Part shown: positions 1-8,959 of the stretch, piece after piece
Layout of the letters: the number at the start of each line of letters is the position of its first letter
Position numbering within the stretch: position 1 is the first letter of the stretch
Assembly: GCA_000169075.1 (NCBI GenBank)
Contig: AAVT01000001.1
Span: 1,160,320-1,224,319, forward strand
DNA from: a marine gamma proteobacterium HTCC2143
GTDB taxonomy: Bacteria > Pseudomonadota > Gammaproteobacteria > Pseudomonadales > Dasaniaceae
Direction: 5' to 3'
DNA length: 64,000 nucleotides
Program-made: the position numbers and the translations under genes
Notes under the pieces: generated by a model
The model's database searches: none
The model's input: the letters and a program-made list of their open reading frames with translations, nothing else
Told to the model about the DNA's origin: nothing

Positions 1-432
1 ATCAACGTCTATATCACGACCGATCCAGTTGGGGTGTTCAACTTTTAAATTCGAAAACTCAATATCTTCGCGGGTGATATTACCGCCAATACCTTTTCGA
101 ATAGCGCCATTGGGCGACTTAGTAGCAAGCTTGTCGAGTTCACTTTCATTAATGGCTGGATATTTCGTCAGCATTTCATCAAGTTGCTGGCGGTTGACAG
201 TCATGCCAGCGTTCTTAATGCCTACCCCATAGGTTTTTAATGCATTAATGGCGTCTACCACGGCTTGCCCGTTGGTGAGCAAGCGATTCTCCGCAGAGAG
301 GTCTATTTCAATGAGTGAGATGTCTAGCTTTGAAGTGACGAATTGTTGCAAAATTCGTTCGAATGCAATTTGCGCCATTTCGTCACCGTGCAGAATGACG
401 AGTGGTTGAGCTACTTTAATTGTTTGATTCAT
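1..432 (-). CDS. NADP-type isocitrate dehydrogenase-like protein, N-terminal part (runs off window)
   Basis: The minus strand is open from an ATG at 432 to the window edge, giving 144 codons of an N-terminus. The beginning (VILHGDEMAQIAFERIL) matches the nucleotide/metal-domain start of eukaryotic-type NADP isocitrate dehydrogenases (VELDGDEMTRI). Residues near 108 read KSPNGAIR followed by GGNITRE, matching the isocitrate-binding SPNGTIR...GG..FRE motif. The family oxidatively decarboxylates isocitrate to 2-oxoglutarate in the cytosol. Two changes are visible: Thr of SPNGTIR is Ala, and the following strand departs from the canonical sequence. It could therefore be a divergent beta-decarboxylating dehydrogenase rather than the TCA enzyme. 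The C-terminus and the metal-binding aspartates lie outside the window. Confidence 0.72.
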   Translation of the reverse strand, partial: MNQTIKVAQPLVILHGDEMAQIAFERILQQFVTSKLDISLIEIDLSAENRLLTNGQAVVDAINALKTYGVGIKNAGMTVNRQQLDEMLTKYPAINESELDKLATKSPNGAIRKGIGGNITREDIEFSNLKVEHPNWIGRDIDVD

Positions 433-617
433 TACTTCTATTTGCTCCTAGAGCCCTGTCTTAAACACGAATGTCTGGTTAGTTTAGACCATCGTCCTAG
501 TAACGAGGTTTTTTCTGCTCTGGGACCGTCGAATAGAGCGATCAAACCTTCGGGACTTTGCATGGGGTGATTTAGCGTAAAAGGCACAGCGGTTACTACA
601 ATATCAAAGACGAGCTG

Positions 618-1436
618 TTAGTCTGGGTCGTGAAATACAGGGCTGCGCTTTTGCATAAAAGCACTGATCGCTTCTTTCGACTCAGCAGTGCCGGCGCTGT
701 CTATTAAGTGTTTTGCTTCAAGTGCTAGGCTTTCAGAAAGGCTCTGGTCGAGGCTGGCATTCAAATTTATTTTCATCCGGCTGAGCGCGTTGGTAGGACC
801 GTTAGCTATCTGTGATGCATACGTCATCATATCCTGTCGGAAACTCTGCTGCGGAAATACGCAATTGAAAATTCCCAGTCGCTCGGCTTCAGCGGCGTTG
901 ACGCGGGCTGACCTATAGAAAAGTTCTTTGGCTTTACCCATGCCTATTAAGCGGGGAAGAAACCAACTGGTGCCATAATCTCCCGACAGACCAATGTTGC
1001 GAAAGGCCGTCGTGATAAAGGCGTTGTCAGATGCAATTCTAAGATCGCAGGCCAGTGCAATGGATAAGCCGGCGCCAGCGGCTGCGCCAGGCAGCGCAGC
1101 AATCGTGACCTTGTTAAGCTGATGCAAGCGTTCTGTCAGAGTGATTTGTTTATGCAACAGGTCTGCTATGCGCTCTTCTCTGTGCTGCGGTTTTGACTCC
1201 CCAGCCATACCACTGACATCACCCCCCGAGCAAAAGGCGCTACCGCTGCCGGTAATTAGAATACAGCCTGCGCGGTTGTCGTCTTCCAGTAGCAGCAGTG
1301 TCCGCCGCAATGCGGGAGTTAAAATATCGCCGAGGGCGTTCTTTTTGTCGGGTTTGTTAAGAGTAATTACACCAACACGGTCTTCAATGTGGCACAGCAA
1401 CTCGGTGGTACCTGTTTCTATGGTGATATTACCCAT
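618..1436 (-). CDS. Enoyl-CoA hydratase/isomerase (crotonase) family protein
   Basis: The 272-residue length is normal for a single-domain crotonase. The oxyanion-hole segments are clear: SAFCSGGD at residues 66–73 and GAAAGAGLSIALACD at 117–131. The usual first catalytic Glu position (GLxPExG) reads GLSGDYGTSWFLPR, an Asp or different residue, so hydratase versus isomerase or another crotonase activity cannot be told. The family acts on acyl-CoA thioesters in the cytosol, typically in beta-oxidation. It is one of three crotonases in the window and stands alone on the minus strand, about 160 bases after an AhpD-like gene, with which it may be cotranscribed. Confidence 0.88.
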   Translation of the reverse strand: MGNITIETGTTELLCHIEDRVGVITLNKPDKKNALGDILTPALRRTLLLLEDDNRAGCILITGSGSAFCSGGDVSGMAGESKPQHREERIADLLHKQITLTERLHQLNKVTIAALPGAAAGAGLSIALACDLRIASDNAFITTAFRNIGLSGDYGTSWFLPRLIGMGKAKELFYRSARVNAAEAERLGIFNCVFPQQSFRQDMMTYASQIANGPTNALSRMKINLNASLDQSLSESLALEAKHLIDSAGTAESKEAISAFMQKRSPVFHDPD

Positions 1437-1596
1437 TCGTGATCTCCCTTAGGTTCAGTGGGCGACTATATTACGGAATGTCGGTTATCTCAAATCCGGC
1501 CTTCTTTTAAGCCCAAGCTAAGGTGGGTGGGAAAGCAGCCCGGCGGGGCTCTGTCATGGAGCAATCACGTTGGGCCGTTGCTAAAAAGCGCCTCAC

Positions 1597-2187
1597 CTAC
1601 GAATGATTGCCGACCTCCCAGCCTGACTCTTTTAGATGGGTTTCGGCGAAAGTTAGAGGCCCTTTTTCAAGTTGAGTCGCCAAGGTGTCATTCCAGCGAT
1701 TAAGAAACCCAAAAAGAGAAATAACGGCGACTATCTCAGTAATTTCTTCGTCAGAAAAATAGTTGCTGAGCGTGCTGAAATGGTCATCCGTTGCCATATT
1801 GGGCACCTGACCCGCCGCCAATGCCAAGGAAAGCGCTGCTCGCTCTCGGTCATCAAATAAATCGCTGGTTTCAAATAGCCACAGTGACTCAAGCTTTTTA
1901 ACATCAACCCCAGCAACTTCGGCACCATGACTGGTATGTGCCTGACAATAACGACAGCCGGAAGCGGCGCTGGAGATATAGGCAATCATTTGCCGCAGGC
2001 CTTTGTCCAAATTTGAATCCGGCCCTAAAATAGAGCCGGCTAAGGCCATAAAGCCGCGCAGAATGGCAGGCCGATGAGCCATGGATTTAAAGGAGTTAGC
2101 TTCAAAACCCATAGCGGTAGCTAATGATTGAAGTTCATTACTAACTTCATCCATACGGTCAACGGGAGCGGATTGAATTCTTGTCAT
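1597..2187 (-). CDS. AhpD-like / carboxymuconolactone decarboxylase family protein
   Basis: The 196-residue protein carries the AhpD core: CRYCQAHTSHG with Cys78, Cys81 and His84, preceded by helical sequence rich in Ala and Ser. In AhpD-type proteins this CxxC plus His forms a peroxidase-like redox centre, so a role in thiol-dependent peroxide or peroxynitrite defence is plausible. Many family members of this length remain uncharacterised and are annotated only as peroxidase-related. It precedes the crotonase gene on the same strand, so both could be in one transcript. The substrate cannot be deduced from sequence. Confidence 0.85.
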   Translation of the reverse strand: MTRIQSAPVDRMDEVSNELQSLATAMGFEANSFKSMAHRPAILRGFMALAGSILGPDSNLDKGLRQMIAYISSAASGCRYCQAHTSHGAEVAGVDVKKLESLWLFETSDLFDDRERAALSLALAAGQVPNMATDDHFSTLSNYFSDEEITEIVAVISLFGFLNRWNDTLATQLEKGPLTFAETHLKESGWEVGNHS

Positions 2188-2262
2188 CGTAAGTTCCTAA
2201 AAAAAAATCGCGGAGTAATATCGAATATGGTCTGAGTTGATGGGCTTTTTGCCCTGTTGCAT

Positions 2263-4197
2263 TTATGGACTGAGTTTATAGGCAACTAAGTGATCGCCGG
2301 CGGGTTCCGGCGACGTGAAATGTCCGCCAGCAGCGACCAGAACGTACTGTTCGTTGTTATAGGTATAGCTCATTGGAACAGCGTTACCGGTTGTCGGCAA
2401 CTTTTGCTTCCACAGCTCGTCTCCGTTTTCGATGTCGAAGGCGCGGAAATAACTATCGGAGGTTGCTGCGATAAAAATAAGGCCACTGGCGGTCACCATA
2501 GGTCCGCCCATTTCCATGCCGCCCTCGATAAGATGATAGAAAGGCCAGGGAGCCATGCCTTTTAGTGTGCCGAAGGGAATTTGCCAGAGGATATCACCAG
2601 ACTCTAGGTCTACTGCTGCTAAAGTCGCCCAGGGTGGAGCGGTACAGGGAATGCCCAGAGGTGAGACAACAGGCGTCATAATCACACAGTATTCGGAACC
2701 CAGTTGCGGGAACGGCAAGCCCTCAGGGCAGTCTTTTTGTTCAGCTAAGCGAACTTCTATCGGCATATGTTTTGTATTTGCCACCATGATTTTTCGCTTG
2801 AGATCGACTGCTGGTGCGCCCCAGTTATTGCCGCCAAGGTTAGAGGGATAGAGCGGTGTACCTTTTAAACTCGGTGGTGTGTAGATGGGGCCATGCTGCA
2901 TCTGGGCTAGTTTTTTCCGGCACTGGCTTTTGTCCCAGAAGGTCAGTCCCCATGCGTCATCGGGTGATATTCCAAGCTGGTGAAGAGGGTCGGGTTTCAC
3001 CGGAAAGGGTTGAGTGGGGCTCAAGTACTCTCCGGGCACAGCGCCCTCCTGCGGCACGGCGCGCTCTTCTACAGGGTGCAGAGGTTGTCCTGTTTCGCGA
3101 TCAAGAACGAAGGTCATGCCCATTTTTGTGACCTGTACAACGGCGGGTCTTTTTACACCGTTAATTGTTAGATCAACAAGGGTGGGTTGCGCTGGCACGT
3201 CGTAGTCCCAGATATCGTGATGGACGGTTTGATAATGCCATGCGACGCTGCCATCACTGGCGTTAAGTGCTACTACAGAACTTGAATAATAGTCTTTGTG
3301 ACCATCGCGGTCGCCACCGTAATAGTCCGGCGATGAATTGCCCGTAGGGACAATAACCAATCCTAGCTCTTCGTCAACAGATATGGTGGACCAAACATTG
3401 GTGGATCCCGGAGTGAAGTTACCCTCTGCATCTGTCTGTGGTCTGTCGGGGTGAACCGGATTCCAGCCCCAAATAAATTCACCGCTGCGAATATCATAAG
3501 CCCGAACTACCCCTGACGGCACGTCTGGGCGATGACTATCTTGGATAAAAGCGCCGGTAATGACCGTATCATTGATAATCGCCGGAGCGCTGGTGATTGA
3601 GTATTCGGAAGAGGCATGTTCGGTAAGGCCCGCATGCAAAGAGACCTCGCCACTATTACCAAAATCTGCGCAACGTTCCCCGGTTTTTGCATCTAACGAT
3701 ATCAAACGGGCGTCTAGTGTGCCCAATAGAATGCGGTGGCCGCAGCTAGCCGTGGGGTCTTTTTGATCAATCCAGCTACTGACTGCGCGACAGTTGGTAA
3801 TACTTTCTTTCGACATGTCCACCTGGGGGTCGAATACCCAACGCTCTTTTCCGGTGGCTGGATCCAAGGCAAATACGCGATTAAAAGGGGTACAGTAAAA
3901 AACAGTATCGTCAACCATGATCGGTGTCACCATGAAACTGGTAGGCCGTGTGCGGATTGACTCAGCGGTTAAATCTTCAGTGAATGACGGCTTTCCCGCA
4001 ACAAAATCGCCAGAGCGATGAGTCCATGCTAGCTTTAAATCATTGACGTTATCTTTGTTTATTTGGGTTGCGGCTGTATAGTGACCGCCGCCTTTGGCAC
4101 CGCCGTAAGCTGGCCATTCAATCGATTCTGATTGAGCGATGGAGGTGAAAAGTAGTAAGCATAGTAATAACGCAACTGTGTTCATTATCATTCTCAT
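2263..4197 (-). CDS. Periplasmic PQQ-dependent dehydrogenase (glucose/quinate dehydrogenase type)
   Basis: The protein has 644 residues, an N-terminal signal peptide of about 23 residues ending in AQS, and eight-bladed propeller character. Hallmarks of the sugar/polyol PQQ dehydrogenases are visible: GNSSPDYYGG near 287 and VHHDIWDYDVPAQPTL starting at 325. It lacks the N-terminal membrane segments of membrane glucose dehydrogenase and has no CxxCH haem site, so it should be a soluble periplasmic enzyme that passes electrons to a partner not in this window. The substrate is probably a polyol, sugar or cyclic alcohol. No pqq biosynthesis genes are nearby. Three in-frame ATGs lie within the first five codons, so the exact start is uncertain. 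It is divergent from the racemase gene. Confidence 0.9.
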   Translation of the reverse strand: MRMIMNTVALLLCLLLFTSIAQSESIEWPAYGGAKGGGHYTAATQINKDNVNDLKLAWTHRSGDFVAGKPSFTEDLTAESIRTRPTSFMVTPIMVDDTVFYCTPFNRVFALDPATGKERWVFDPQVDMSKESITNCRAVSSWIDQKDPTASCGHRILLGTLDARLISLDAKTGERCADFGNSGEVSLHAGLTEHASSEYSITSAPAIINDTVITGAFIQDSHRPDVPSGVVRAYDIRSGEFIWGWNPVHPDRPQTDAEGNFTPGSTNVWSTISVDEELGLVIVPTGNSSPDYYGGDRDGHKDYYSSSVVALNASDGSVAWHYQTVHHDIWDYDVPAQPTLVDLTINGVKRPAVVQVTKMGMTFVLDRETGQPLHPVEERAVPQEGAVPGEYLSPTQPFPVKPDPLHQLGISPDDAWGLTFWDKSQCRKKLAQMQHGPIYTPPSLKGTPLYPSNLGGNNWGAPAVDLKRKIMVANTKHMPIEVRLAEQKDCPEGLPFPQLGSEYCVIMTPVVSPLGIPCTAPPWATLAAVDLESGDILWQIPFGTLKGMAPWPFYHLIEGGMEMGGPMVTASGLIFIAATSDSYFRAFDIENGDELWKQKLPTTGNAVPMSYTYNNEQYVLVAAGGHFTSPEPAGDHLVAYKLSP

Positions 4198-4349
4198 TAC
4201 GGGTTATATGGATTAAATGTAACACGTTATTGTTAGCATGAGGATCAACAACCTTCTGTTTCTAGTGAGTTTATTGTTAGAATCGGGTTACAGTTACAAA
4301 AGCATCAGTTTCATCAAAAAAAATAATTCAAACTATTCAGGAGAGTACG

Positions 4350-5477
4350 ATGGGTCCTCTAGACGGTTACACGGTTATCGAATTGGCAGGTATTGGGCCA
4401 GCCCCAATGGGAGGCATGATTCTGGCTGATATGGGCGCCAATCTCATCCGAGTAGATCGAGCAGCCGGGGGGCGGGCTTCTGACCCGGTTTCTGGTCGAG
4501 GAAAAAAATCAGTAGTGCTGAATCTTAAAGATCCAGCGGGTGTTGAAACATTGTTACGGATGGTTGAGAAAGCGGACGTAATTATTGACCCCTTTAGACC
4601 GGGTGTCTGTGAGAAGTTGGGTGTCGGTCCTGAGCAATGCCTGGCGAGGAATCCTAAATTAGTATTTGCTCGCATGACTGGGTGGGGACAAGAGGGACCG
4701 TTAGCGCAGGCCGCGGGCCATGATATTAATTATATATCGATTACCGGCGCGCTATATGCGATCGGCCGCAGTGGTGAAAAACCAGTGCCACCATTAAATC
4801 TGATCGGTGATATGGGTGGCGGTGGGATGTTATTGGTGAATGGTGTGCTGGCTGCTTTACTGGAGACCGGTAAGTCTGGCATGGGTCAGGTGATTGACGT
4901 TGCGATGGTCGATGGTGCAGCACAGCTGATGTGGATGTTCCATGGCATGGAACCCGGTGGTATGTGGGATGCAACCCAGCGAGAAACCAATCTGCTCGAC
5001 GGTGCAGCGCATTTTTATGACACTTACGAATGCTCTGATGGCGAGTACATTTCGTTGGGCTCTATAGAGCCACAATTTTACGCGCTGTTAAAGCAAATTG
5101 CGGGTCTGTCAGAAGCTGATTTTGGCAGCCAGCATGACCGCAGCCAATGGCCCGCGATGAAAGAAAAACTGGCCGCTGTCATGTTGCAGAAAAGTCAGGC
5201 TGAATGGTGTGAGTTAATGGAGGGAACCGATGTGTGTTTTGCACCAGTGTTGAACTTTGTTGACGCGGCGGCGCATCCTGCGAATGTTGCTCGGGATACC
5301 TATGTCGAGGTTGGTGGTGTAACTCAGCCGGCACCGGCGCCACGCTTCAGTCGTACGCCATCAGCAGTTGCTCATGCAACTCATGATGCGGGTGAAGATA
5401 CGGATGATGTGCTGACCGCGATGGGCTTGGCACAGGGTGAAATTGATAAATTGCGTGAGGCAGGATCAATCAGCTGA
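4350..5477 (+). CDS. Alpha-methylacyl-CoA racemase-like CoA-transferase family III protein
   Basis: The 375-residue protein is a CaiB/BaiF fold member. Its catalytic positions match alpha-methylacyl-CoA racemase: His124 in GHDINY, Asp154 in LIGDMGGGG and Glu240 in GSIEPQF, equivalent to His126/Asp156/Glu241 of the mycobacterial enzyme. It is therefore more likely to epimerise 2-methyl-branched acyl-CoA than to transfer CoA. Racemases of this type make the (2S)-methylacyl-CoA form needed by acyl-CoA dehydrogenases during degradation of isoprenoid or sterol side chains. The start is supported by GGAGAG a few bases upstream. The acyl-CoA dehydrogenases, MaoC hydratase and MFE-2-like SDR elsewhere in the window fit that pathway. 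Confidence 0.88.
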   Translation: MGPLDGYTVIELAGIGPAPMGGMILADMGANLIRVDRAAGGRASDPVSGRGKKSVVLNLKDPAGVETLLRMVEKADVIIDPFRPGVCEKLGVGPEQCLARNPKLVFARMTGWGQEGPLAQAAGHDINYISITGALYAIGRSGEKPVPPLNLIGDMGGGGMLLVNGVLAALLETGKSGMGQVIDVAMVDGAAQLMWMFHGMEPGGMWDATQRETNLLDGAAHFYDTYECSDGEYISLGSIEPQFYALLKQIAGLSEADFGSQHDRSQWPAMKEKLAAVMLQKSQAEWCELMEGTDVCFAPVLNFVDAAAHPANVARDTYVEVGGVTQPAPAPRFSRTPSAVAHATHDAGEDTDDVLTAMGLAQGEIDKLREAGSIS

Positions 5478-5491
5478 TTGATCGTAATGGT

Positions 5492-5521
5492 GGGTCATCT
5501 CCTCGAAAGAGGGCGCGACCC
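5492..5521 (+). terminator. Terminator-like hairpin after the racemase gene
   Basis: GGGTC (5492–5496) pairs with GACCC (5517–5521), and CCTC/GAGG forms an inner stem closed by a GAAA tetraloop. The two stems are separated by a 4x4 internal loop. No immediate T-tract follows, so it may be a Rho-assisted end or an RNA stability element rather than a classical intrinsic terminator. Confidence 0.4.
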
Positions 5522-5635
5522 CGGCATAACCATTTTGAATAGCTTCCGGAAAAAACGTTAGTATTATGGTTGCGAAGGTTAGATATTCGATCGCTCGATG
5601 GGTAGTTTCGAACTATAATAAGGACAGAGTGTTGA

Positions 5636-6220
5636 ATGTATATACCCCGGCATTTCGAAATACGTGATAGAGACGAAATATTATCGTTTGTAGAAACGCA
5701 TGCTTTCGGGCAACTTATATCAACGCATCAAGGCAGGTTGTATTCAACGCATATACCGTTTCTGCTCAGTGATGACAAAACCACATTGTTAGGTCATGTG
5801 GCGAAAAACAATCCGCAGCATCAGGATATAGAGAACCAACAGGTTATGGTTACTCTCGAAGGGCCGCATGATTATATTTCTCCGAGTTGGTATAGCGTGC
5901 AGGGAGTGCCTACATGGAATTACCAGGCTGTGCATATTTACGGACAGTGTAAGGTGTCTACTGATACGAATAAAATAATCTCTATTATTGAAACACTCAC
6001 TAAAAAAAATGAAGCGAAATTTGAAACGCCCTGGGTAGCGCAATACCCCGCATCGATGCTGGGTGCCATTGTCGCTATAGATATTTCAATTGATGAGCTT
6101 CAATGTAAATATAAACTCAGTCAGAATCGTTCGGACCTCGATCGCGATCAAGTGATTGCGCAGTTAGATGAGGCCGGCTCACGCGGACTGGCCACTGCCA
6201 TGAAAGCAAGTCGACACTGA
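5636..6220 (+). CDS. PaiB-type FMN-binding protein
   Basis: The 194-residue sequence begins MYIPRHFEIRD and contains THIPFLL, GHVAKNNPQ and SPSWY, the typical stretch pattern of the PaiB/FMN_bind_2 family (split beta-barrel flavin fold). PaiB of Bacillus was described as a negative transcriptional regulator, but most homologues are better viewed as small FMN-binding proteins of unknown reaction. It follows the racemase on the same strand with a hairpin between them, so it is probably separately transcribed. Its cellular role cannot be read from the neighbours. Confidence 0.85.
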   Translation: MYIPRHFEIRDRDEILSFVETHAFGQLISTHQGRLYSTHIPFLLSDDKTTLLGHVAKNNPQHQDIENQQVMVTLEGPHDYISPSWYSVQGVPTWNYQAVHIYGQCKVSTDTNKIISIIETLTKKNEAKFETPWVAQYPASMLGAIVAIDISIDELQCKYKLSQNRSDLDRDQVIAQLDEAGSRGLATAMKASRH

Positions 6221-6392
6221 AACTTGAAGTGACGCTGTAGCTACCCTCAATAGTAACGCCTATACCTCTGGATTTATCTGTGGCCAGCGTTTATTCTTCG
6301 TGGTTTTTTTAATTTCATCGAAACGCACTCGAAAGCACGCTACTGGTAGGTAGTCGGTACTTGTCGATAGTCGAATCATTCAGGGGAAAAAC

Positions 6393-6962
6393 GTGCCATT
6401 GCCAATACTTGAAGATCGCGAGCACATCCATACTCGCACCATTACGATAAATGCCTTTCGGCGGAAAGATGGATTGATGGATGTGGAAGGTTGCATTATC
6501 GATGTAAAACCATTTCCGCATCAGTTAATGGACACCTCGCGGGAAGCCGGTGAGCCGGTGCACAATTTATCGATACGGATAACCCTCGACGATTCGCTGA
6601 CTGTAAGGGATGCCGTAGCGTCGATGGATCAGGGCGCTCATAATATGTGTCCGCAGGCGGAGCCTAACTTCAGCAATATCATTGGTTTGCAAATCGGGCC
6701 CGGTTGGAACAAAAAAATTAAAGCGGCCATGTCACCAGGATTGGGCTGTACTCATATTATTGAAATGTTGGCGCAGATGGCCTCAGGTGCAATGCAGGCT
6801 AACTGGTCCAGAAGACCGGGCGAAAACTTTGAAGAACCTACAGAAGTACGCCGCGAAATGGGCCCAGGTATGTTGAATTCCTGTTATCCCTATCGAGAGT
6901 CGAGTCCATGGGTCAAAAAACATTTTCCCAGCAGTTATATTGCTGCGATATCGGTAGATTAA
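6393..6962 (+). CDS. DUF2889 domain protein
   Basis: The 189-residue protein has the DUF2889 pattern: an N-terminal RTITINAFRRKDGLMDVEG strand region, the middle sequence DAVASMDQGAHNMCPQ, and a late GCTHIIEMLAQMASGAMQ helix with invariant Cys/His character. No function has been established for the family to my knowledge. It occurs in bacteria with many acyl-CoA genes. A start upstream of the ATG is excluded by stop codons, and the preceding GGGGAAAAACGTG may be the ribosome site or include a GTG. No signal peptide is present, so it is cytosolic. Confidence 0.75.
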   Translation: MPLPILEDREHIHTRTITINAFRRKDGLMDVEGCIIDVKPFPHQLMDTSREAGEPVHNLSIRITLDDSLTVRDAVASMDQGAHNMCPQAEPNFSNIIGLQIGPGWNKKIKAAMSPGLGCTHIIEMLAQMASGAMQANWSRRPGENFEEPTEVRREMGPGMLNSCYPYRESSPWVKKHFPSSYIAAISVD

Positions 6963-7054
6963 TACTGTTTACTGGCTGGAAAAATCATTGGAAAAACCTT
7001 GCTGACATGGCGCAGTAAGGCGACCCTAAAAATCCTGACAGTACTCAGAATCGA

Positions 7055-7888
7055 TTAGTCGATGTTAATTTTTTGGAAGTTTGGCGGCCGCTTTTCTAAA
7101 TAGGCGGCAACACCTTCCTTAAAATCATCATGAGCAATACTGGCAGCCATTAATTGATCTGTCTCTTTCATCGATTCACCCAGCGTAGTGTTGAGATGAC
7201 GATAAACTTGTTGTTTCATGGTTTGTAGTGAAAGAGGAGCTTTTGTCGCCAATTCGTTGATATAACTTACCGTTGAATCCAGCAATTCGTCGGCTGGGAA
7301 AATGCGATTGATTAAACCGATAGCTTTTGCTTCGTCAGGCAACAGGCGCCTCGAACTCCACAGTAGATCAAGCGCATTAGAGGGCCCGACTATTCTTGGT
7401 AAAATCCAGCTTTGCCCGTGCTCTGCGACCAAGCCCAGTGAAGAAAATGATGTCACAAATTTGGCATTGTCGGCGGCAAAACGTAAATCGCTTAACAAGG
7501 CTATCGATAAACCAAGTCCGGCACAGGCGCCGTTGACAGCAGCAATGACCGGCTTTCGTACAGTCATTAAGTAAGTAAATCCCGAAATATAATCCTCTCC
7601 CATCGAGGCATCCCCTGGGCTGGCTTTCAAAGCTTCTGTTGCCTCGCGACGTTTATGTTCGCCTTCAGCGGATATGCCGTCGAGGGCGTTCATGTCCATG
7701 CCTGCACAAAACCCTTTGCCAGCACCGGTAATAATAATGCCGCTAATAGTGTCGTCAGTTTCCGCCTGTGCGAGGGCATGACGAAATTCTAAAATCATCG
7801 GGTCGTTTAAGGAATTAAGCTTTTCTGGGCGATTAAAGGTTATTACCGCAGCCGCTCCCTTTGTTTCGAGTTTTATCGATGAATACAT
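7055..7888 (-). CDS. Enoyl-CoA hydratase/isomerase (crotonase) family protein
   Basis: The 277-residue crotonase shows FNRPEKLNSLN near residue 20, GKGFCAGMDMNAL near 57–69 and ACAGLGLSIALLSDLR near 120–135, giving the two oxyanion-hole loops. The sequence GLVAEHGQSWILPRIVG places a Glu at the usual catalytic region, supporting hydratase or isomerase activity on an acyl-CoA. It lies upstream-to-downstream with the VOC gene on the same strand (VOC first, 70 bases before it). The pair sits divergently from the acyl-CoA carboxylase gene, hinting at a shared promoter region and pathway. Its sequence resembles the other two crotonases of the window in the SWFLPR/SWILPR segment. Confidence 0.9.
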   Translation of the reverse strand: MYSSIKLETKGAAAVITFNRPEKLNSLNDPMILEFRHALAQAETDDTISGIIITGAGKGFCAGMDMNALDGISAEGEHKRREATEALKASPGDASMGEDYISGFTYLMTVRKPVIAAVNGACAGLGLSIALLSDLRFAADNAKFVTSFSSLGLVAEHGQSWILPRIVGPSNALDLLWSSRRLLPDEAKAIGLINRIFPADELLDSTVSYINELATKAPLSLQTMKQQVYRHLNTTLGESMKETDQLMAASIAHDDFKEGVAAYLEKRPPNFQKINID

Positions 7889-7959
7889 GTTTAGCCCTCT
7901 TTATTGTTGTTATCGCAGTATCGGAATTAAAAAGCGTGCTGCCCAAAAAATTGGTTTAT

Positions 7960-8703
7960 TCAGGCGATAAATCGAAAGTCAGTTCCGCAGATGGTGACTT
8001 TATTGCCGTCTATTGGTAACCCCAATTGTTTGGCATTTGCTAGTACTTTGGGTAAATTTTCGGTGCTGAAATCAATACCGGATACGCCATCCCCCCGGCC
8101 ATTAATATCGAGCACAAAGCGAAGTACTCCGTCGTCGAAAGTTAGTACATAGCTTTCGCCGATGACAGACAGTGATTGTCCCAAGACTTCAGCCCAGCGG
8201 CTGGCCATAGCCTGCGGATTACTTGACTGAAGCTCTGCTGCAACAATGGTAGCAACGTTTTTTGCTGAATTGTGTTGCCACTCGGGACCCGCCCAGCGCC
8301 AAGACTCGGGGGGCATCATTTGATCGATTGAAACGATCGCGCCACTAATATCTTTCGGATGTAAATGAAAGGCGATGACATCATCAAGGCTTGTCTCCCA
8401 TATCTTGCGTACCCCTAGCGTTGCAATGCGAGCATTGTCGCTGGCGATATCGTCAGTCTGGACAAGGATCATGTAGCCACCATTACCCCCCCGCCGTTCC
8501 AGCAATCGATTGGCCGTTGTGCCCTCGGTAATCGGAGCGACCACTTCTAGGTAGGTATCGCCAATCGCCATCACTGAATTCTCCAGACCAAACTCGCCAA
8601 CGCCAGGGTCTTTGTAATCATGGTCAATTCCAAGCAATGCAAATAGTTGTTGTCTCACTGGGCTTAGCTCAGCAGCCACCAATGCTACCTGTCGGAGTCT
8701 CAT
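7960..8703 (-). CDS. VOC superfamily (glyoxalase/bleomycin-resistance fold) protein
   Basis: The 247-residue protein starts MRLRQVALVAAEL and carries DPGVGEFGLENSVMAIG and TYLEVVAPI, the beta-alpha-beta-beta-beta units of the VOC fold, probably two modules. A close paralogue lies at 17213–17986, sharing the DPGV..FGL.N...A.G...LEVV.P pattern and an RRxGxGGYM segment. The Glu of LEVV is a standard metal-ligand position in such folds. Possible activities are an acyl-CoA epimerase or an extradiol-like enzyme. The gene is divergent from the single-chain acyl-CoA carboxylase, but an epimerase role is only inference. Confidence 0.8.
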   Translation of the reverse strand: MRLRQVALVAAELSPVRQQLFALLGIDHDYKDPGVGEFGLENSVMAIGDTYLEVVAPITEGTTANRLLERRGGNGGYMILVQTDDIASDNARIATLGVRKIWETSLDDVIAFHLHPKDISGAIVSIDQMMPPESWRWAGPEWQHNSAKNVATIVAAELQSSNPQAMASRWAEVLGQSLSVIGESYVLTFDDGVLRFVLDINGRGDGVSGIDFSTENLPKVLANAKQLGLPIDGNKVTICGTDFRFIA

Positions 8704-8959
8704 TATTATCTCACTTTGTCGTCGACGCGTTCGTCATGCGCTTACAGGGTTTAGCAAAGCATAAAGTGCTCTGCTGTTTGAGTCCACTAAAGGCATTCTT
8801 CTCGAATGAGTGGATAGGTCTATCCTAGCGTGAGCTGGGTTGAGAGTAGCTTTAATGATTCAAGCGGGCTGTCCAAATTGCAACGAGCCAGTCAGTCTGG
8901 CAGAATCCTACTGCTAAAAAAACCAATAATGGAAATGCCTCCTGCATCTGAGCAAATTT

